10,414 nucleotides of DNA, from assembly GCA_031255875.1 (NCBI GenBank), contig JAIRRR010000218.1:1-10414 (forward strand), given 5' to 3'. Both the position numbers and the translations under genes were made by a program. The notes beneath the pieces were generated by a model. That model saw only the letters and a list, made by a program, of their open reading frames with translations, made no database searches and was not told the origin of the DNA. Source of the stretch: Treponema sp. (GTDB lineage Bacteria > Spirochaetota > Spirochaetia > Treponematales > Breznakiellaceae). Shown piece after piece: positions 7,419 through 10,414 of this stretch (within the stretch, counting starts at the first letter, position 1; each line of letters opens with the position of its first letter).

Positions 7419-8026
7419 TTAGCCTCTCCTGCGGGTAAGATACCCGGCTGCGCGCGTTCCAAAATGGAAGCGTAGAGTGATTTATACTCCGCAAACCCCG
7501 CTTCCGTGTCAAACGATTTACGCCGTTCCATAAGGAGCAGTTTGAGATAATAGGCGTAAACCGTGTTTCTGCTGAAATAAGAAATCCCCTGCAAATACTC
7601 GATAGCGTCCCACCTGGCCTTGTCAAGGAAAAGCTCCGCCTCAAGCGGGGATTCCTCGGACAGCCCGGCTTTTAGCGCGGCCGCCGCCGCGTCCAGCGGG
7701 TACGCGGGCGGGTCCGCCGGGAAATCGGCCTCCCGTTTGAGGCGCAGGGCCCGGTTCCGCGCCAGGTTGAGCCTGAGCGAGCGTTCCCATTCCCGCCATT
7801 TGTCGATAAAGTCGCAGCCCGAGGGCGCGGCGTCCTGCCCGTAGGCCGGCAGCGAAGGATCGGGGAACGGGCCGGCGGGATCGATGCTGAGCATATCCAG
7901 CATATCGGCGTCCTCTTTGCCCAGGAGCCTTTTTACCAGATCCTGAAAAGCGGCGGAAGTCATCGGGGCATCCTGGCCGTAGACAAGGCCGGGAAGCTGG
8001 GCCGCGAAATAGTAGTAGGAACCCAC
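7415..8026 (-). CDS. DUF2764 family protein of the V-type ATPase operon (possible subunit C counterpart)
   Basis: A 203-residue protein with no signal peptide or membrane segment, predicted largely helical. It has the pattern I associate with DUF2764, the family found between atpE and atpA in compact V-ATPase operons of spirochaetes, chlamydiae and Bacteroidetes. Features seen: SYYYFAAQLPGL at 3-14; FIDKWREWERSLRLNLAR at 73-90; SPLEAELFLDKARWDAI at 126-142; VYAYYLKLLLMERR at 156-169. The third segment resembles the P-x-x-x-E-x-x-LD-R-x-Y region of archaeal-type subunit C. With no subunit C gene in the operon, it may couple shaft and rotor ring; this is inference, not shown. The start is a GTG at 8026, 3 nt after the atpE stop, with AAGGAA upstream; no better start precedes YYYF. 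Confidence 0.88.
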   Translation of the reverse strand: MGSYYYFAAQLPGLVYGQDAPMTSAAFQDLVKRLLGKEDADMLDMLSIDPAGPFPDPSLPAYGQDAAPSGCDFIDKWREWERSLRLNLARNRALRLKREADFPADPPAYPLDAAAAALKAGLSEESPLEAELFLDKARWDAIEYLQGISYFSRNTVYAYYLKLLLMERRKSFDTEAGFAEYKSLYASILERAQPGILPAGEAK

Positions 8027-8029
8027 TTC

Positions 8030-8641
8030 CTATATTCCTTTCGCCTGGGTTTGGAGAATTTCCGCAAGCCGGGGGTTGAGATAGGCGGAAAGGAGTTCCG
8101 CCACCGATTCGGCGGAAAAGTCGTAATAGGCGGAACCGTCCTTGTTGGAAATGAGGAATCCGGCGCCCAGATTCCGGTCCGATTTCAATTCCAGGCCGTT
8201 TTTCAGCTCGGAAGAGAGCTTTCCCTGGAAAAAAGCCTCCAGTTTCTTGAGCGAGGCTTCGGGAAGTATGAGGGAGAGGGAGTCGGCCCCTTTGGCCCAG
8301 CCTTTGATAATGTCCGGCAGGGCCGCCTTGAGCGCGTCATCGCTGTAGGCCGAGGCAAGTTCCTGGGCCACGAGCTTGTCCAGCACGGCCTGGATCTCCG
8401 TCTTAAAGGCAAGCACCAGGTTTCTGGAAGCCTGCCCCACCGACGCGATGCCGGCCTTCTCAAAACGTTCGGCATCGGCCTTCGCCTTGGCGACAATGTC
8501 CCCGGCTTCTTTCCGGGCGTCATCCAAAATACGCGCGGCTTCGTCTTCCGCCTGGGTTTTAAGCCGCAAAGCCTCTTCGGTCGCGGCCTCGATGCCGTCT
8601 TTTTTTATCTTTTCAATAAGTTCCTGCAACTGAATTTCCAT
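8030..8641 (-). CDS. atpE: V-type ATPase subunit E (peripheral stalk)
   Basis: Peripheral-stalk subunit that braces the A3B3 head against subunit I. At 203 residues it has the usual two parts: a long Ala/Glu/Lys-rich helix, probably coiled coil (about 5-75, including EALRLKTQAEDEAARILDDA), and a mixed alpha/beta C-terminal domain (about 85-203). The end, DGSAYYDFSAESVAELLSAY followed by LNPRLAEIL, is typical of the compact-operon E subunits. It is the first gene of the operon. The ATG at 8641 has an AGAGGAG Shine-Dalgarno about 3 nt upstream, a rather short spacing. A helical partner (subunit G/H) normally pairs with E, but none is encoded in the operon. Confidence 0.93.
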   Translation of the reverse strand: MEIQLQELIEKIKKDGIEAATEEALRLKTQAEDEAARILDDARKEAGDIVAKAKADAERFEKAGIASVGQASRNLVLAFKTEIQAVLDKLVAQELASAYSDDALKAALPDIIKGWAKGADSLSLILPEASLKKLEAFFQGKLSSELKNGLELKSDRNLGAGFLISNKDGSAYYDFSAESVAELLSAYLNPRLAEILQTQAKGI

Positions 8642-8768
8642 AGGCTCCTCTTACTTTACCGCCAATATTAATTATTCGTGCGAATTCTCATACCATTCTT
8701 TTTGAATGAATAAAAGACAGTATTCTTACATACTTTGCCATGCATATTTATGCTCCCAAACAGGTTCA
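8642..8768 (-). promoter_or_regulatory. AT-rich leader of the ATPase operon with four short dyads
   Basis: This stretch, the predicted 5' untranslated leader, is much richer in A and T than its surroundings. It contains four perfect short inverted repeats: GCATA-TT-TATGC (8742-8753), AGTAT-6 nt-ATACT (8719-8734), CATTC-5 nt-GAATG (8694-8708) and ATTCG-TG-CGAAT (8674-8685). The 2-nt-spaced dyads look more like protein-binding sites than RNA hairpins; the others could fold weakly in RNA. I recognise no riboswitch family and no convincing small ORF. Confidence 0.4.
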
Positions 8769-8774
8769 AATGAA

Positions 8775-8803
8775 ATAATAATAGATGGTTATGGAGATTT
8801 CAA
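8775..8803 (-). promoter_or_regulatory. Predicted sigma-70 promoter of the ATPase operon
   Basis: On the minus strand, TTGAAA (8803-8798, five of six matches to the -35 consensus) is followed after exactly 17 bp by TATTAT (8780-8775, five of six matches to the -10 consensus). Transcription would begin near 8768. The upstream flank (about 8804-8830) is A-rich, like an UP element. The site lies in the only long AT-rich stretch of the window, about 130 nt before atpE. Confidence 0.6.
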
Positions 8804-8841
8804 ATTCTTTTCACCTTTTTTTCTTAAAAACCATCTGTTTG

Positions 8842-8899
8842 GGCCTGTTCCAAAGCCGGCCGGGTTCCGGAACAGGCCGGTTCCCCAAGCCCGGCCGGC
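8842..8899 (-). terminator. Interleaved inverted repeats downstream of galM (probable terminator region)
   Basis: Two perfect 10-bp inverted repeats overlap in an A-B-A'-B' order. The first is GGCCTGTTCC (8842-8851) with GGAACAGGCC (8869-8878). The second is GCCGGCCGGG (8855-8864) with CCCGGCCGGC (8890-8899). Both fall within 63 nt after the galM stop. Along the transcript, five U residues (8830-8826) come 11 nt after the first repeat, too far for a textbook intrinsic terminator but compatible with a weak one. The two stems are mutually exclusive unless they form a pseudoknot. Confidence 0.45.
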
Positions 8900-8904
8900 C
8901 CGGC

Positions 8905-9933
8905 CTACCAGTCGAACGAAAAGAGGCTCTTCTCGTGGTAAACCCGGTCGGGGCCAAAGACAGCGTCCGGGAAGGCCGGCTGGTTGGGAGAATCCGGGAA
9001 ATGCTGGGTTTCCAGGCAGAATCCCCCGTGCTTGCGGTACACAGAGCCAATCTTGCCCGGAACGCCGTCGAGGAAATTCCCCGTGTAGAACTGGACCCCG
9101 GGCTGGGTAGTAAAGACCTTCATTGAACGGCCCGATCCGGGCTCGCTAACTTCCGCGCAAGGTTTCAGCACCCGGGGCTCGCCGTCCAGCGCGTAGCAGT
9201 GATCGTAGCCCCCGGCCGCGGCGATGTCCCGGCCGACAGGCTTGGGCAGGCTGAAATCAAAGGGGGTGCCTTTTACGGGGATGAGCCTTCCGGTGGGGAT
9301 CAGGGAAGGGCCGGCTTCCACATACGACGAGGCGTAGAGGCAGAGCTCGTGGGAGAGTATGTCCCCCTTTCCCTCCCCGGCCAAATTGAAATAGGCGTGG
9401 TTGGTAAGATTAACCGGGCACCGCTTGTCCGCCGTGGCGCGGTATTCGGCGACGATCTCATTGGACTTGTTGACGCCGTAGATTACCGTCGCCTCCAGAT
9501 TGCCCGGATAGCCTTCGTCCCCGTCGGGGCTTTCCAGTTCCAGCCGGACAAAGACCCCGTTCTTTTCCTCGTAGGCTTCGGCCTTCCAGAGCAGCCGGTC
9601 AAAACCCCGGCGGCCGCCGTGAAGGCTGTGCTCCCCGTCGTTTTTGAAGAGGCTGTAATCCCGGCCGTCCAGGCTAAAACGGGCGTTCGCGATACGGTTG
9701 CCGAAACGGCCGATAGTCGCGCCGAGATAGGGGGTATTATGGAGATACCCGTCCAGCGCGGAATAACCGAGCAGGATATCGTCCCGCCTGCCCTGGCGGG
9801 AGGGCAGCTCCAGGGAAACCCAGTTTCCCCCGAGGGTACTGACGGAAAAAACCAGGTCCCCGGCCTCAAGCGTAAAAAGCCGGACTTTTTTGCCGTTGCT
9901 CAGTACGCCAAACGTCTTCCTGCTGATCCTCAT
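8905..9933 (-). CDS. galM: Aldose 1-epimerase (mutarotase)
   Basis: Interconverts alpha and beta anomers of aldoses such as galactose or glucose, feeding sugar catabolism. It is cytosolic; there is no signal peptide. Using the ATG at 9933 it has 342 residues, the normal GalM length. Motifs seen: IGRFGNRIANARFSL (about residue 74), GEHSLHGG (about 100), NLTNHAYFNL with the catalytic acid H179, TTQPGVQFYTGNFLDG, and GFCLETQHFPDSPN with the catalytic base E308, the last two positions agreeing with human GALM H176 and E307. The reading frame continues upstream to a TTG at 9960, but the Shine-Dalgarno GGAGGTG sits 4 nt before the ATG, which fixes the start. It appears to be a single-gene unit with its own promoter. 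No other sugar gene is in the window, so its substrate pathway cannot be told from context. Confidence 0.96.
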   Translation of the reverse strand: MRISRKTFGVLSNGKKVRLFTLEAGDLVFSVSTLGGNWVSLELPSRQGRRDDILLGYSALDGYLHNTPYLGATIGRFGNRIANARFSLDGRDYSLFKNDGEHSLHGGRRGFDRLLWKAEAYEEKNGVFVRLELESPDGDEGYPGNLEATVIYGVNKSNEIVAEYRATADKRCPVNLTNHAYFNLAGEGKGDILSHELCLYASSYVEAGPSLIPTGRLIPVKGTPFDFSLPKPVGRDIAAAGGYDHCYALDGEPRVLKPCAEVSEPGSGRSMKVFTTQPGVQFYTGNFLDGVPGKIGSVYRKHGGFCLETQHFPDSPNQPAFPDAVFGPDRVYHEKSLFSFDW

Positions 9934-9937
9934 AGAC

Positions 9938-9944
9938 ACCTCCG
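9938..9944 (-). promoter_or_regulatory. Ribosome binding site that decides the galM start
   Basis: GGAGGTG, close to a perfect anti-16S match, lies 4 nt upstream of the ATG at 9933. It excludes the in-frame TTG at 9960, which has no such site. Confidence 0.85.
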
Positions 9945-9972
9945 AATTCTTTCTATGCAATGATAATGATTC

Positions 9973-10000
9973 ATTTTAACAAATCCGGCAAATAATGCAA
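9973..10000 (-). promoter_or_regulatory. Predicted galM promoter with extended -10
   Basis: On the minus strand, TGTTAAAAT gives an extended -10 (TG, one base, then TAAAAT at 9978-9973, five of six matches). A weaker -35, TTGCAT (10000-9995), stands 16 bp upstream. Transcription would start near 9966, giving a leader of about 33 nt up to the galM ATG. The AT-rich gap between the ecfT-like gene and galM supports an independent promoter here. Confidence 0.5.
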
Positions 10001-10030
10001 TTCCCGAATTTTACAAGAAAGCAGGGCTGT

Positions 10031-10414
10031 TCACCTTCCCCCGCTTACCCAGGGGCACCAGTAATCGTAGGGCGGCGGGCCTATGATCCGGTGCCGGACT
10101 ATGTAGTACGCGCAGAACGCCGCGAGCAGGATGGTAAAAGAACGGACAAGCCAGTCGGCCTTGGCGGGCGGGTTATGGCTGTACCAGGTGCGCCTGCGGT
10201 TTTTGCCGAAACTGCGCAGGTCCATGGCATTGGCAATGGTTTCCACCCTGCCGAAACTGGTCATGATCAGCGGGACCAGGATAAGGGTGAGCTGCCTGAG
10301 CCGGGAAACAAGGCCCGCCCGCTTGGGGTCAAATTCGACGCCCCGCATGGAGAGGGAATTTCTGATGTCCAGGAAATCCCGGGCCACGTCGGGGATGGTG
10401 CGGAAGGCCAGGGA
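10031..10414 (-). CDS. ECF transporter T component (EcfT/CbiQ-type transmembrane protein), N-terminus outside window
   Basis: C-terminal 127 residues of the membrane scaffold protein of an energy-coupling-factor vitamin or metal importer. It links the two ATPases to a substrate-binding S component. The frame is open to the window edge, beginning SLAFRTIPDVARDFLDIRNS, so the gene starts upstream. Two coupling-helix motifs are visible: SMRGVEF and AMDLRSFGKNRRRTWY, corresponding to the two Ala-Arg-Gly signatures of EcfT. The arginines are kept but the neighbours differ (Met-Arg-Gly and Leu-Arg-Ser). Between them lies a hydrophobic helix (about LRQLTLILVPLIMTSFGRV). A final membrane helix follows (LVRSFTILLAAFCAYYIV), then a Pro/Tyr/Trp-rich tail. 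The substrate cannot be told because no S or ATPase gene is visible. The stop is 97 nt before galM, with no clear terminator. Confidence 0.85.
   Translation of the reverse strand, partial: SLAFRTIPDVARDFLDIRNSLSMRGVEFDPKRAGLVSRLRQLTLILVPLIMTSFGRVETIANAMDLRSFGKNRRRTWYSHNPPAKADWLVRSFTILLAAFCAYYIVRHRIIGPPPYDYWCPWVSGGR

Noticed and set aside
8051..8671. A 206-codon plus-strand open frame.
   Set aside because: Antisense to atpE, whose C-terminal motifs are clear. The frame looks like a composition artefact.
8706..9126. Plus-strand open frames of 134 and 113 codons crossing the galM-atpE intergenic region.
   Set aside because: They combine AT-rich leader, GC-rich repeats and the antisense of galM, have low-complexity translations and lack a convincing start site.
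9934..9960. A TTG start for galM giving 351 residues.
   Set aside because: A strong GGAGGTG Shine-Dalgarno lies 4 nt before the ATG at 9933, and the shorter product has the normal family length.
9199..9963. A 254-codon plus-strand open frame.
   Set aside because: Antisense to galM, which has all catalytic residues. No family resemblance was seen.
1..10414. Mobile elements, CRISPR arrays, tRNA or rRNA genes, phage or defence genes.
   Set aside because: No transposase-like frame, terminal repeat pair, regularly spaced repeat or cloverleaf was seen; almost all of the window is explained by conserved housekeeping-type genes.

Overview
The window is a GC-rich bacterial segment in which every supported gene lies on the minus strand, so it is read from high to low coordinates. 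It carries a complete seven-gene V-type (A/V-type) ATPase operon in the order atpE, DUF2764 gene, atpA, atpB, atpD, atpI, atpK. This order, with no genes for subunits C, F or G/H, is the compact arrangement known from spirochaetes (Treponema, Borrelia), Chlamydia and Bacteroidetes. Gene order and protein character together suggest a GC-rich Treponema-like spirochaete, perhaps a gut or free-living member. The phylum is an inference; nothing in the window proves it.

Layout, in direction of transcription. 10414-10031: C-terminal part of an ECF-transporter T (EcfT/CbiQ-type) membrane protein, cut by the window edge. 10030-9934: intergenic, with a probable extended -10 promoter and a strong Shine-Dalgarno for galM. 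9933-8905: galM, aldose 1-epimerase. 8904-8642: intergenic. The part next to galM is very GC-rich and holds two interleaved 10-bp inverted repeats (probable terminator or alternative RNA folds). The rest is an AT-rich island with a near-consensus sigma-70 promoter and a leader of about 127 nt containing four short dyads. 8641-1196: the ATPase operon, tightly packed (two 4-bp start/stop overlaps, most gaps 3-30 nt). The only larger gap, 62 nt in front of atpK, contains a strong hairpin. 1195-1150: a second strong hairpin. 1149-1: ispG, the iron-sulfur MEP-pathway enzyme, missing only its extreme C-terminus because the window ends.

The ATPase genes should build a rotary ion pump or synthase: A and B form the nucleotide-binding hexamer, D the central shaft, E the peripheral stalk, I the ion half-channels, and K the rotor ring. 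The DUF2764 protein sits in the operon where a coupling subunit would be expected and may fill the role of subunit C. Subunit K carries the residue set that binds Na+ in Enterococcus hirae NtpK, so Na+ coupling is plausible. The two hairpins around atpK suggest separate control of rotor-subunit output. ispG may be read through from the same operon.

I saw no mobile element, CRISPR array, tRNA or rRNA, and no clearly unknown multi-gene system. The most interesting unresolved points are the subunit-depleted ATPase with DUF2764, the hairpin-bracketed atpK, and the structured intergenic DNA between galM and atpE.
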